64,000 nt of DNA, from positions 496,001 to 560,000 of the forward strand of contig NZ_JAHZBQ010000001.1 of NCBI RefSeq assembly GCF_019423325.1, in the 5' to 3' direction. The DNA is from Campylobacter sp. GTDB taxonomy: Bacteria; Campylobacterota; Campylobacteria; Campylobacterales; Campylobacteraceae. This document shows positions 15,981 to 26,500 of this stretch, one piece after another. The notes beneath the pieces are model-generated. The model made no database searches. It saw only the letters and a list, made by a program, of their open reading frames with translations, and was not told the DNA's origin. Made by a program: the position numbers and the translations under genes. Each line of letters begins with the position of its first letter. The first letter of the stretch is position 1.

Positions 15981-17978
15981 ATGAAAAAATACATAATGAC
16001 GCCGATTTATTACGTAAACGACGTCCCGCATATCGGTCATGCATACACGACGATTATCGCCGATACGATGGCTAGATTTTACCGCTTGCAAGGACACGAA
16101 GTCTTTTTTAAAACGGGCACCGACGAGCACGGTCAAAAGATCGAGGAGGCCGCAGCCAAGCACGCTCAGAGCCCAAAGCAGTACGCAGACGGCGTAAGCG
16201 CTAAATTTAAAGACCTGTGGGACGAGTTTGACATCAGCTACGATATGTTTTCGCGCACTACCGATGCCGCGCACGAGGCGGCGGTGCAAAACGTATTTCG
16301 CAAGATGTATGAAAAGGGCGACATTTATAAGGGCGAATACGAGGGCAACTATTGCGTAAGCTGCGAGAGTTTTTTCCCTTCCGCTCAGCTCATCGACGGC
16401 GAGTATTGCCCCGACTGCGGCAAAAAGACTAAAATTTTAAAAGAGGAAAGCTATTTTTTCAGGCTTAGCGCCTATGCAGAGCGGCTTTTAAAATGGTACG
16501 AGGATGAAAAGTGCATCCTGCCGCTAGGCAAAAAAAACGAGGTCGTAAGCTTCGTAAAAAGCGGACTGAAGGATCTTTCGATTACGCGAACGGGCTTTGA
16601 TTGGGGCGTTAAAATTCCGCCCGAGCTAAACGATTCGAAACACGTGATTTACGTTTGGCTGGACGCGCTGATGGATTATCTTAGCTCGCTCGGATTTTGT
16701 GCGGGCGGCGAGCGGATGGAGTATTGGGGCGACGCGCTGCATATCGTAGGCAAGGACATTTTGCGCTTTCACGCCGTTTATTGGCCTGCGTTTTTGATGA
16801 GCCTGGGACTAAATATGCCACGCAGCATCGCAGCTCACGGCTGGTGGACGCGCGACGGCAAAAAGATGAGCAAGAGCCTTGGCAACGTAGTGGATCCGCG
16901 CGAGGTCGCAAACGCCTACGGGCTGGAGCAGTTTAGGTATTTCTTGCTGCGAGAGGTGCCGTTCGGCCAAGACGGCGATTTTTCGCAAAAAGCGATCATC
17001 AACCGCGTAAATTCCGAGCTTGCCAACGAGCTTGGAAATCTACTCAGCCGCATCGTCGGCATGAGCGCAAAATACTCGGATTACGTCATAAATTCCAAAG
17101 ACGTGATGAAATTTTTCACCGCCGAGATCAAGGAAGCAAACTCCTATCTGAGCGCCGCAATTAGCGCGCTTGAGGAGGTTGCTACCAATAGATATTTAGA
17201 GGAGCTTTGGAGGGCGCTTGCGCTCGCAAACGCTTCGATCGCGAAATACGAGCCGTGGAATTTGATTAAAAACGGCGAGCAGGCTAAGGCGTTGGCTCTC
17301 GTCGCATTGGTCGCAAACATTTTGGCTAAAGTCGCCGTACTGCTAAGTCCTGCGATGCCGAAGACGGCGGCTCGTATCGCAGACACGCTGGGCTTTGAAA
17401 TATCCACTCCGCTTTATGAAAAGCTCGTACTTCGCGGCGAAATTTTAGATTTTAAGGCTAAGCCGTGCGAGCCGCTTTTTACCAAGATCGATCACGAGCT
17501 GATGCCGAAGGCGGACTACGATAGACTGGATGGCGCTGTAAATTCTACAAGCTGTTCGAGCGCAGACACTGCCGCAAAAGGCGCGCTAAACTTGAACGCA
17601 AACGCTTCCGGCTCGGGCGCTACGGCGCAAGAAGCCAAAGGCGCGGCATCTGAAGCGCAGATTAAAATCGACGATTTTAAAAAATGCGTTATCAAAGTCG
17701 GCACGATTTTGGAGTGCGAAAACATAGAGGGCAGCGAGAAACTATTGCGATTTATGATCGATCTAGGGGAGGAGAGGCCGCGTCAAATCATCAGCGGTAT
17801 CGCGAAATTTTACGATCCCGCCGCGCTTGTCGGCAAGCAGATCTGCGTGCTGGCAAATTTAAAACCCGCTAAAATTTTTAAACATAGCAGCGAGGGTATG
17901 ATTTTAAGCGCCGAGGACGGCAGCCTTACGCTGCTTAGCACTCTCGCACCCGTAAAAAACGGCGCGATCGTAGGTTAG
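15981..17978 (+). CDS. metG: Methionyl-tRNA synthetase
   Basis: 665 residues. Class I synthetase: HIGH-type PHIGHAYTT (residues ~13-21), zinc knuckle CVSC...CPDC (about 125-150), KMSKSLGNVV (about 294-303), helical anticodon domain (about 340-480), and a C-terminal Trbp111/EMAP-like tRNA-binding domain (about 560-665, KVGTILECENIEGSEKLL). Between the last two lies a ~40-residue low-complexity Ala/Ser/Asn/Gly linker (about 520-558), unusual in length. The start ATG has AAGGAG 6 bases upstream. The next gene begins two bases after the stop. Confidence 0.96.
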   Translation: MKKYIMTPIYYVNDVPHIGHAYTTIIADTMARFYRLQGHEVFFKTGTDEHGQKIEEAAAKHAQSPKQYADGVSAKFKDLWDEFDISYDMFSRTTDAAHEAAVQNVFRKMYEKGDIYKGEYEGNYCVSCESFFPSAQLIDGEYCPDCGKKTKILKEESYFFRLSAYAERLLKWYEDEKCILPLGKKNEVVSFVKSGLKDLSITRTGFDWGVKIPPELNDSKHVIYVWLDALMDYLSSLGFCAGGERMEYWGDALHIVGKDILRFHAVYWPAFLMSLGLNMPRSIAAHGWWTRDGKKMSKSLGNVVDPREVANAYGLEQFRYFLLREVPFGQDGDFSQKAIINRVNSELANELGNLLSRIVGMSAKYSDYVINSKDVMKFFTAEIKEANSYLSAAISALEEVATNRYLEELWRALALANASIAKYEPWNLIKNGEQAKALALVALVANILAKVAVLLSPAMPKTAARIADTLGFEISTPLYEKLVLRGEILDFKAKPCEPLFTKIDHELMPKADYDRLDGAVNSTSCSSADTAAKGALNLNANASGSGATAQEAKGAASEAQIKIDDFKKCVIKVGTILECENIEGSEKLLRFMIDLGEERPRQIISGIAKFYDPAALVGKQICVLANLKPAKIFKHSSEGMILSAEDGSLTLLSTLAPVKNGAIVG

Positions 17979-17980
17979 CG

Positions 17981-18832
17981 ATGAGGGCTCTAGCGCGCAA
18001 GGCTTCAAAGCTCGCTATCTACGGCGCGGCTGGGCTCTGCGCGCAAAAAAGCGGCGCTTCGGATAAAATTTTAAAACTTTGCCGTCGCTGTGGCTTTGCC
18101 GCAAAGATCGGTGCAGGCGGGCTTGCGTGCGTGAGCACACCCTTGGCGCTAAAGCTCGGCGCAGGTGTTGCTTTAAAATTTGCGGCGCGTAAAATTTTAA
18201 CGCTCGGCATTTGCGAGCTGTCGAAGTTCGCCGCTTTAAAATGTGCAAAGCTCGGTACGCGCGCGGTTGTGCGCTCGTTTTCACGTACCGATAAATTTAC
18301 GGACGAGCGCACAAAAAAGCGTGCAAGCGCGGATGGCGAGAGCTCTAAAGCAAGCGCCGCGTCGCGCAGAAAGCGCACGGCAGGTGTTTCTAGCGCAAGC
18401 ATTAAAAAAGACGCCTTGCTTTCCAAAAGTGTCACTACTAAAAAAAACACAGCGACAAAAAGCGCGCCCGCAAAAAAATCCCCGCTTGCTAAAAAACCTG
18501 TACCTATCGCAAAAACCGCATCGACCGCCAAAAGTATCGCAGCAAGTGTAGTCTCTACATCCACGGCAAAATCGCCATCTGTCGCAAAATCAGCGTCCAT
18601 AAAAAGCGCCGCGCAAAATAAAATTTCCGCGCCAAGCGCAAAATGGGTACCGGCTAAAAGTGCCTCTCGGAACGCAAAATCTCGCCGCATCGAAAAAAAT
18701 ACTGCCGCACCTGCCGTAATCGCCGCAAAAGACGCCGCCGCGTCCGGCGTAAGTTCCGCATCTACCGCAAAGCAGCCGCACCGCGCCGCAAAGAGCGCGC
18801 TTCTTAAAAGTTCCGCCGCGGGGAAATCGTAA
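17981..18832 (+). CDS. Hypothetical protein with histone-like Ala/Lys/Ser-rich tail
   Basis: 283 residues, starting 2 bases after metG and overlapping the next start by one base. Residues 1-100 are Ala/Leu/Lys-rich with several Cys (19, 34, 37, 50, 79 approx.) and look helical, partly hydrophobic (GAGVALKFAARKILTLGI). Residues ~105-283 are low-complexity Ala, Lys and Ser (AKKSPLAKKPVPIAK, TAKSPSVAKSASIK), very like bacterial histone H1-like tails. DNA or RNA binding, or attachment to cell wall, are both possible. The tail probably evolves fast. Codon usage matches neighbours. I do not recognise a family; a long antisense frame here is a composition artefact. Confidence 0.6.
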   Translation: MRALARKASKLAIYGAAGLCAQKSGASDKILKLCRRCGFAAKIGAGGLACVSTPLALKLGAGVALKFAARKILTLGICELSKFAALKCAKLGTRAVVRSFSRTDKFTDERTKKRASADGESSKASAASRRKRTAGVSSASIKKDALLSKSVTTKKNTATKSAPAKKSPLAKKPVPIAKTASTAKSIAASVVSTSTAKSPSVAKSASIKSAAQNKISAPSAKWVPAKSASRNAKSRRIEKNTAAPAVIAAKDAAASGVSSASTAKQPHRAAKSALLKSSAAGKS

Positions 18833-19821
18833 TGGTAAATTTATTAAATTTAACCCGTATCGTAAACGGAACGATGCTAAATAATCCTGCGATCTCCGCG
18901 GTCGAGAGCTTTGCGATCGAGCCCGCAAAGGTCGCGAAAAAGGGAGCTTTCATAGCACTCGGCGCAAACGAGCGCGACGTGCGCACCGCGATCGATAACG
19001 GCGCGTACGCGATCATTTTCGATAACAATTTCAAGCCGCTTAACGACGAGATCGCCTTTATCAAGGTCGAAAATTTATGCTCGGCGCTCGTGCGGCTGAT
19101 AAAATTTCTGGGCGAGACGTGGCGGCACGGCTTCGTGCTGATAAACGAAGTGCAAAGCGAGATCCTGCGCTACACGAGCGTGCCGAAAAATTTGATGTTT
19201 GCGCCGCGCAGCAAGGGCGAGCTTTTCATCAGTCTGCTGAATGCCAAAGAGAAAAATACCTACTTCACCACCGACGGCGATCTTTTGCAAAGCCTCGGTA
19301 TCTCGCCTGTCACGATTCCCGCTAGCGCGGATTTTAGGCTGCTTTACGGCGGCTCGATATTTTACAGTAGCTTCGTTTTCGGCGGGCTTTATTATTCAAA
19401 CTTAATCTTTCCACAGCTGTTTTTGCCCGAGCTATGCGGCGTGATCGAGTATCTCTCGCGCAAAAACATACCCTTTAAATTTCAAAGCTTAAGCGCATTC
19501 GGCCATTTTGAGCCGATTTTTGTGGATAGATTTTTTAACGTTAGCTCGCTTGGCGGAAGCTACCGCGCCTTTATTGCCGAGAGCGATCCTGAGCTTTTTG
19601 CGCGCGAGGCGGATTTTTTGCGGGCGAAATTCCGCGAAAAAATTATCGTCTGCGCTAGCTGGGAGGATCGCTTAGACGGCGTTAAAATCGACTTTCGCTT
19701 TAATAAGCTAAGCGCGCTAAAGAGCCTGCCGGAGTTTCATTACGCGCTGGTTTTTGCGGAAAAAAGCGCGATCGTGCAGTTTCTAAATCAAAAACCGCAA
19801 GAAAAAAATCTATTTTTTTAA
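18832..19821 (+). CDS. Protein with Mur-ligase N-terminal-like domain
   Basis: 329 residues, ATG overlapping the previous stop. Residues ~25-85 (ESFAIEPAKVAKKGAFIALG ... AIDNGAYAIIFDNN) follow the pattern of the UDP-binding N-terminal domain of MurE/MurF (DSRxVKPGxLFVAL ... AIxxGAxAVV). The ATP-grasp-like GKT loop of a Mur ligase centre is absent and the rest (about 100-329) is not recognisable, so it is not a ligase. It sits between a basic-tail protein and the UbiD decarboxylase, 9 bases before it. A role in wall precursor sensing is speculative. The family seems specific to Campylobacterota. Confidence 0.6.
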   Translation: MVNLLNLTRIVNGTMLNNPAISAVESFAIEPAKVAKKGAFIALGANERDVRTAIDNGAYAIIFDNNFKPLNDEIAFIKVENLCSALVRLIKFLGETWRHGFVLINEVQSEILRYTSVPKNLMFAPRSKGELFISLLNAKEKNTYFTTDGDLLQSLGISPVTIPASADFRLLYGGSIFYSSFVFGGLYYSNLIFPQLFLPELCGVIEYLSRKNIPFKFQSLSAFGHFEPIFVDRFFNVSSLGGSYRAFIAESDPELFAREADFLRAKFREKIIVCASWEDRLDGVKIDFRFNKLSALKSLPEFHYALVFAEKSAIVQFLNQKPQEKNLFF

Positions 19822-19830
19822 AGGCAGCGG

Positions 19831-21666
19831 ATGCAGAGCTTTGATGAAATTTTAAACAGAAATTTTTGGATAAAGAGGCTTTACGAAAACGGGCTATTGC
19901 GTGAGGTAAAGGAGCAGATCGGCACCGAGCTTGAGATCGCGCACGCAAGCTACATCGAGGTCAAAAGGGAGCACTCGCAGGCGTTGCTTTTTACGAACGT
20001 GCGAAACGCGCAGGGCAAACGGATGCCGCCGGTGCTAAGCAATATTTTCGGTTCATCTTCTGCATTAAATTTAATCCTCGGTCGCGAACCTGACGAGATC
20101 GCCGCCGAGATTGAGAGCCTGCTAAAGCCGAAGCGTCCGCAAAACTTCAGCGAAAAGCTTGATTTTTTAGCGCACTTAATCTCGCTGCGTAAAATTTTTG
20201 TAAAGCGCCTTAGCGGCCGCGGCGAGTGCCAGCAGGTCGCACATCTGGGTGCTGACGTCGATTTGGGCGAGCTTCCCGTGCTTAAAACCTGGGAGAATGA
20301 TGGCGGCGCATTTATCACGATGGGGCAGGTCTATACGAAGGATCTGAACTCGCAAACGCAAAATCTCGGCATGTACCGCCTGCAAATTTACGGGCGCGAT
20401 CGCTTGGGGATGCACTGGCAGATCCATAAAGACGGCGCGGGCTTTTTTGACGAATACCGCAAAGCGGGGCGCAAGATGCCCGTATCCGTGGCGATCGGTG
20501 GTGATCCGCTCTATATCTGGTGCGGTCAGGCGCCGCTGCCGAAGGGGATTTTTGAGCTGCTGCTTTACGGCTTCATCCGCCGCAGCCCCGCCCGCCTCGT
20601 AAAATCGCTTACGAATGAAATTTACGTTCCAGAGGGTGCGGACTACGTGATCGAGGGCTTCGTAGATCCCGCCGTAAGCGAGCCGGAGGGGCCTTTCGGC
20701 GATCACACCGGATATTACACGCCGGTAGAGCCATTTCCGGTGATGGAGGTTAGCGCGATCACGCACAAGCGCGCGCCCGTATTTCACGCCACAGTCGTGG
20801 GTAAGCCGCCGCTTGAGGATAAATTTATGGGGTATGCGACCGAGCGGATCTTTTTGCCGCTGTTTCGCACGAGCGCGCCCGATCTGATTGACTATAAAAT
20901 GCCCGAAAACGGCGTATTTCACAACTTGATTTTGGCTAAGATCGCCGTGCGCTACCCCGCTGCTGCCAAACAGATCATGCACGCGTTTTGGGGCGTGGGG
21001 CAGATGAGCTTCGTAAAACACGCCGTTTTCGTGCCACAGGACGCGCCGAGTTTAGATGAGTACGAGGCGCTTACGAAGTACGTCCTAAACCGCATAGGCG
21101 CGCGCAGCCTTGTTTTTAGCGAGGGTGTGTGTGATCAGCTCGATCACGCAAGCCCGAACTCCTGCTTCGGCGGCAAGCTCGGCATTGATGCGACTACTGA
21201 TTTAAGCTCGCAGGCGCCGCAAATTTTAAGCGACGAGGAGCTGCTGGCTAAATTTCAAAGCGAAGAGCCCTCTATTTTAGCGCTTAAACAGCACTTTTGC
21301 GATACGAAAAACCCGCTCGTGCTAATAAACATAGACAAAAAAGAGCTCGTAAAGCGGAGCTGGCGGCGGATTTTGAAATTTAGCGAGCATTTTAAAATTT
21401 TGATTTTTACCGATGCGGGGAATGACGCGAGCAACCTCTATATGAGCGTTTGGCGCGTCGTAAATAGCATCGATGCGCTGCGTGACGTGTTTGTGACGCA
21501 GGACGATCGAATTTGCATCGATGCTACGAGTAAGCACGAGTGGGAGGGCTATACGCGCCGGTGGCCGCAGGAAACGCTCTGCAACCGCGAAGTAGTAGCA
21601 AGCCTCATAGAGCGCGGCATCGTGCAGGATGAGCCCGAGCTATTTAAGAAATTTGAAATTTTTTGA
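19831..21666 (+). CDS. ubiD: UbiD-family decarboxylase, likely menaquinone pathway
   Basis: 611 residues. Prenylated-FMN-dependent decarboxylase. Visible: residues ~150-190 (LPVLKTWENDGGAFITMGQV), GMYRLQIYGRDRLGMHWQIHKD (about 187-208), the metal/prFMN region with EGPFGDHTGYYTP (about 289-301), and the C-terminal hexamer segment. In organisms with MqnE, this subgroup (often called MqnL) probably decarboxylates a 6-naphthoate-type intermediate, and mqnE is 8 kb away in this window. The partner prenyltransferase UbiX/MqnM is not nearby. The start ATG follows AAGGCAG. Confidence 0.88.
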   Translation: MQSFDEILNRNFWIKRLYENGLLREVKEQIGTELEIAHASYIEVKREHSQALLFTNVRNAQGKRMPPVLSNIFGSSSALNLILGREPDEIAAEIESLLKPKRPQNFSEKLDFLAHLISLRKIFVKRLSGRGECQQVAHLGADVDLGELPVLKTWENDGGAFITMGQVYTKDLNSQTQNLGMYRLQIYGRDRLGMHWQIHKDGAGFFDEYRKAGRKMPVSVAIGGDPLYIWCGQAPLPKGIFELLLYGFIRRSPARLVKSLTNEIYVPEGADYVIEGFVDPAVSEPEGPFGDHTGYYTPVEPFPVMEVSAITHKRAPVFHATVVGKPPLEDKFMGYATERIFLPLFRTSAPDLIDYKMPENGVFHNLILAKIAVRYPAAAKQIMHAFWGVGQMSFVKHAVFVPQDAPSLDEYEALTKYVLNRIGARSLVFSEGVCDQLDHASPNSCFGGKLGIDATTDLSSQAPQILSDEELLAKFQSEEPSILALKQHFCDTKNPLVLINIDKKELVKRSWRRILKFSEHFKILIFTDAGNDASNLYMSVWRVVNSIDALRDVFVTQDDRICIDATSKHEWEGYTRRWPQETLCNREVVASLIERGIVQDEPELFKKFEIF

Positions 21667-21927
21667 GGACGCGGGGCGGAATTTCGCACGGATTTGAAAT
21701 TTTAAAATTTTACACTCTGATTTTAAGGGCTGCGCGTTAAATTTAGATAGAATTTCATCTAAACTTAGAGTTAAAGGCGATAAAATTTCATAAAATTTAC
21801 CGCCATGCGAGGGCTGAAATTTTAAGGCGTAAAATTTGCTGCAGCGGAAATTTTAAAATTTCAAATTTTTTTGAAAAGGTGCAAAAGCTCGATATAGCGT
21901 AAACAGGCAGAAAACGAAAGGACATAA

Positions 21928-22602
21928 ATGATAGAGTGGATACAAAATTTTTTTAGCGGAATGATTCCGAAGCTGCTACTAAACGCGACGCTGGAGACGC
22001 TGTATATGACCTTCGTAAGCACGGCTTTGGCGTTTATTTTGGGGCTCGTGCTTGCGATTGTGCTTATCCTTACGCGTCGCGGCGGGCTCTGCGAAAACCG
22101 CATCGTCTACGCCGTGCTGGACGTCGCGATAAACACGCTGCGAAGCTTTCCGTTTATAATTTTGCTAATCGTACTCTTTCCGCTTACGAAGCTTCTTGTC
22201 GGCACGAGCATCGGCACCACCGCGGCGATCGTCCCGCTTACTATCGGCTCGGCGCCCTTTATCGCGCGGCTCATCGAAAGCGCGCTGCTGGAGGTAGATA
22301 GCGGCGTGATCGAGGCGGCGAAGAGCTTCGGCGCGAGCAAGACGCAGATAATCTTTCGAGTAATGTTCGTCGAGGCGCTACCTAGCATCATCGGCGCGAT
22401 TACGCTGACGCTCATCGTCATCATCGGATTTACGGCGATGGCAGGCACGGTCGGCGGCGGCGGGCTCGGCGACGTAGCGATCCGCTACGGCTTTCAGCGC
22501 TTCCGCCCCGATATAATGGCATACACCGTCGTGATCCTGATCGTACTCGTGCAGATCATACAAAGCATCGGAAATTTACTCTATAAAATTACGAAAAAGT
22601 AG
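21928..22602 (+). CDS. metI: Methionine ABC transporter permease MetI
   Basis: 224 residues with five or so membrane helices. MetI-type permease: LNATLETLYMTFVSTALAFIL (residues ~15-35) and the EAA coupling loop EAAKSFGASKTQIIFRV (about 131-147), which contacts the ATPase MetN. D/L-methionine import through the inner membrane is the family role. The MetN ATPase is not adjacent; the MetQ-like binding protein is at 59393, 37 kb away. Preceded by 261 A+T-rich bases. Ribosome site GAAAGGA. Confidence 0.9.
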   Translation: MIEWIQNFFSGMIPKLLLNATLETLYMTFVSTALAFILGLVLAIVLILTRRGGLCENRIVYAVLDVAINTLRSFPFIILLIVLFPLTKLLVGTSIGTTAAIVPLTIGSAPFIARLIESALLEVDSGVIEAAKSFGASKTQIIFRVMFVEALPSIIGAITLTLIVIIGFTAMAGTVGGGGLGDVAIRYGFQRFRPDIMAYTVVILIVLVQIIQSIGNLLYKITKK

Positions 22603-23515
22603 GCTTAAACCCGTAGCTTAACGAGATATCAAATATTTTCTATTAGTATAAAATTGCAAAAAGTAGATCTTAAACTATAGGCCGTTCATTTGCATAGCCT
22701 GTTTTGCTAAACTGTAAATTATAAAAAATATAGGTTTACAACGCTATGAATACCGCTTAAAATTCTATATCGTAAGCAGTTAGATTTTTGCCTGCCGTCA
22801 AGGTTTAAATTTAAGGCTTTGTGTAGCTAAAGCAAAGCTCGTGCCAAGACTTGTTTCGCGTAGTTTTATAACAGGTCGCATCTTTGAAGCGAACGATCAA
22901 AACTGCGCTGGGTAATTTTAAAATTCGCAGGCAAGATTTAGGCGCAGAATTTTAAAATTTAATTGCCTAAAATTTAAAATTTAGCCCAAACCTTAATGAG
23001 AAGCGTGTTGAAATTTGAAATTCTAAAGCACGGAATTTTAAAATTTTAAAAATTTAGACCTTACGAAATTTTGCTTATAAATTCTAAGACAAGCAGTTTT
23101 AAAATTTTATAATTTTAAGTTTTGCAAGATCTTTCTTATACAATTTCACTTTTACTTAGAAATTTCGTAGCTTCACTTTTAAAATATAAAGCGCAGGATA
23201 TAAATAAAAGGCACCGGCCTTAGCAATAAAGCCAATAATGATGGTATTGCTGCTTTGACAAGCTTTTTTGGCTTTGGTAAAAGAACCTAATATTGCGCCA
23301 GTTCTTTAAAAATAAAGCAGACTATGAAATTCCTCTGCGAATTGAGCCTAAATTCTTTCGTATTGATAAATTTTAAAGCGGCATAGAATTTTATGAATTA
23401 TCTTGCGGCGCTTGCGGTAAAATTTCACGCGGGTAGATACGGCGCGTTTAATTAAGATAACTATCTGCATAAGAGCGAAGCTATGAAATTTATCTAGTGC
23501 ATAGCATCTAAATTT
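22603..23515. other. Long non-coding region with possible gene remnant
   Basis: About 900 bases between metI and the autotransporter terminator. Mostly AAATTTTA-rich DNA. A stretch at 23204-23290 reads as 28 sense codons ending in a stop (...NNDGIAALTSFFGFGKRT) without any start, possibly a decayed gene end. The same stretch contains the inverted pair AAAGCCAA (23228) / TTGGCTTT (23268), so an RNA structure is an alternative. No tRNA found. Confidence 0.35.
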
Positions 23516-23542
23516 AAAAAGGGGCGAGAAATCTCCCGCCCC
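23516..23542 (-). terminator. Rho-independent terminator of the autotransporter gene
   Basis: Read on the minus strand: GGGGCG-GG-AGA-TT-TCT-CGCCCC hairpin followed by TTTTT, 57 bases past the stop codon. Strong GC stem plus a U-run. Confidence 0.85.
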
Positions 23543-23598
23543 TGAAATTAAGTATAGGATTTGATTTTATAGATGTGTGAGCTAGGGCTTGCTCGCCT

Positions 23599-26500
23599 TT
23601 AAAACATAATCTCAAACCCTGCATTGATAGCCGCACCTCTTGTTTTGCCTACGTAGCCCTTGCCTCCTAGGCTAAGGATAAGGTTTTTGCTATCGTATTT
23701 ATAGCCTGCTTCAAATACTCCGGTTGAACCCTTTAGGCTAGGCTTAGGAGCGTCAAGTCCCATAGTAGATGCTTTAGCATCCCCTTTAAACTCATACTCA
23801 TATGCGCCTCCTACATATAAGTTATGCTCGTCTTTTAAATTTATAGTATCTCTAATACCCGCTCTTACTCTATTAGATGTAACGCTATCAAAGTGATATC
23901 TCTCGCCAGAGCTTATGGTAGCATCTGCATCATCTGTATAAGCATATAGCCATTTAGTATAAACGTCTAGTTTATTACTTTGGCTTAGATCAAAGATCTG
24001 ACCTATTCCTATATGAGTAGCCATATAGGTTGAGCTTATATCAAACTTCTCATTATGAGCTAATACTCCAGGAGCTATGGCATAGGTCCAGTCGTTACTA
24101 TTGTAGTCGCTACTTATCTTACCTACGTGAAAGCTTGCATCAAGGTAGGTACCACTAGTAAAGTTTTGCTTTAGCATCAAGCCTCCGCCTATATACTCAC
24201 TATCTCCATCTGCATGTAGGCCGCTATCTAAGTAGCTATCATAGTTTGCTTTTCCGTATTCTACGAATACTCCGCTTAAGATATCTCCTGCGAAATTCTC
24301 AGTTAAGCTGGCAAGTCCTGCTGCTACTCCGTAACCTTTGGAATTTACGTGCGAACCAGTCTCATATCTTAGATCATAAGCTTCGCTTATAGCAAAAGGA
24401 AATAGCTCTAAGTGTCCGTCAGGTATTAGCTTATCTAGGTAGTTGGTGATTAACTCGCTTCCGCTCTTTAAGCTGGCTAAGCTTGCAGCACGGGTTTCTG
24501 CGAAGGATTTGGTATTAGAGCTTACGCGCGCGCTAGGAGCCGAGGAAGCATCAAAGCCTAAATTTAGATAATTGCCGCTTTGATAAATTTTAGGGCTATA
24601 GCTTAGGCTTACTCCTACATTTAGCGTTGCATGCATATTGGCTGCGTTAGGAGTTATAAGGCTGCCGCTTCCTTGCTTATTGATTAGATGAATCTCGCTG
24701 CTTGGACTTAACGGGCCGCTTACTCCGCTGATATAAGCCGTGATATTGCTTACGTTGCTTAGATCTGTGTTAGCGGTAGGATCGCTTAGAGTAAGTACGC
24801 TATCGCCTGCTCTAATAGAGCTGGGAAGGAAAAAATTTAGCCTGTCAAAGCCGCTAATATTTTTAGCGCTTAAGGAATTTACTGCCGCAGGAGAGCTATT
24901 GCTAGCTCCTATGTTAAGGGTGTTGCCGCTACCGCTTGCGCTTATTACGCCTACATTGTGACCGCTAATAAAATTTAACGTATTATTTGCGCCTGCTGCG
25001 TGGATATTTCTAGCGTTAAAATTCTTATCTTCCCCCGCTTTGCCTATATCTATGTTATTTCCGTTAAGACCGCCGGCACCTAGATATTTCTGTAGCTCAT
25101 CCGCATCAAAGTCTCCGTTTATGCTCTCGTTAGTCTTAATAAGCTTTTGGATATAAAGCTCCCGCTCATCCTCGCTTATATGCATACCGCCTATGTTTCT
25201 GCTAAAGGTATTGGCATCTTTTATGACATAGTTTTTATTTAGCTGAGTTACGTAGCCCTTGTCTTTAAAGCGCGGATCATATCCGGTAAATTTACCGCCT
25301 CCGCTTTTATAGGCAAGTGTGTATTTCTTATTATCGCCATCTGGATAGCTTGCATTGTTTAAAGCGTTAAATTCGTTTGAGGAATTTACGAATATATCGG
25401 TACCGCTTAGATCGGTATTGCCAGAACCCGTCAAGCTTAAAGCTTTTTTGGTACTTGATGAAGCATCGTTTTCAATCTCGCTAAGGGAGGCTAAGTTAAA
25501 TTCTAATTTATTAAAATTTGCAAAATTCCTCGCATTTAGGCCATTGCCCGAGTTTGAAGATAGGATATTTAGGCTATTGCCAGAATTGCTAGCGTTTGCG
25601 CTAGATACTCCGTATATCGTGCCTGCTACGCTGCCGCTTCTGAAATTTACTACGTTGTTGCTGCCGCTAGCGGCTTCCGCTGCGTAGACGTTGCCAGCAA
25701 CTTGCGTGTTGCCGTTTAAATTTACAGTGTTGGAGGAAGCGGTGCCGCTAGCCTTTCCGCCGTATACGCTTCCGCCTACGTTTACCGAGTTAAGAGTTAT
25801 GGTGTTGGAAATCGCGCTGTTTCCCTTGCCGCCTACCGCCATTGCTCCTACGCTGCCGTTGTTTATAGTTACGATATTGGATTTAGCTTCTCCGTTGCTA
25901 GTATTGCCGCCGTAAATGCTATTGCGGATTATCGTAGCATTCGTAGTTACGCTATTGTCGTGGACGTTTCCGCCGCCGCTACTGCTGTGGGTGATGCCCG
26001 CATTTACATACCCCACGTCTATTCCGCTTGCTTCGAAGGTTACGTGGTTATTATAAATTTCTTGTGGGGTAGCGGAATTTGAATACCCGCCGTCGATCTC
26101 GCCTATGCTGCTTCCGCCCTTGATCTTGGCGTAGTTATCGTGGACGCTGTTGCTTCCGTCGGTAGCGTCGTCTCTGCCCGAGCTTATGTTTTTGCCGCCT
26201 AGATTGCCTGCATTCTCCTTTATTATTACGGTGTTTCCTTTATTGCCGAATAGCTCAGTAGCGCCCGCAGCCTTGTTGGAATTTTGATTTTGCATTAGCT
26301 CGCTTTGATCGAAGTTGGGGTCTATCCAAGAACGAGTTAGTGTGCCTTTCTGCATAATTAAATTCTTATTGTTTTCGACTTCGATCGTGGTGCCGGTGAT
26401 TTGATAGTGATCTTTGTCGGTAATCGTATAAATTTGATTATCTTGCACGGTTTGCGCGGCTCTAGTGATCGTGCCGCTGCCTGAATTATGGATTAGATAG

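Noticed and set aside
18019..18690. 223-codon minus-strand frame over the Ala/Lys-rich gene
   Set aside because: Low-complexity Ala/Lys codons read backwards give long Phe/Leu/Arg/Ala frames; no ribosome site or family.
24740..25915. Open frames opposite the autotransporter
   Set aside because: They come from repeated codons of the passenger region; the coding strand has promoter, signal peptide, barrel and terminator.
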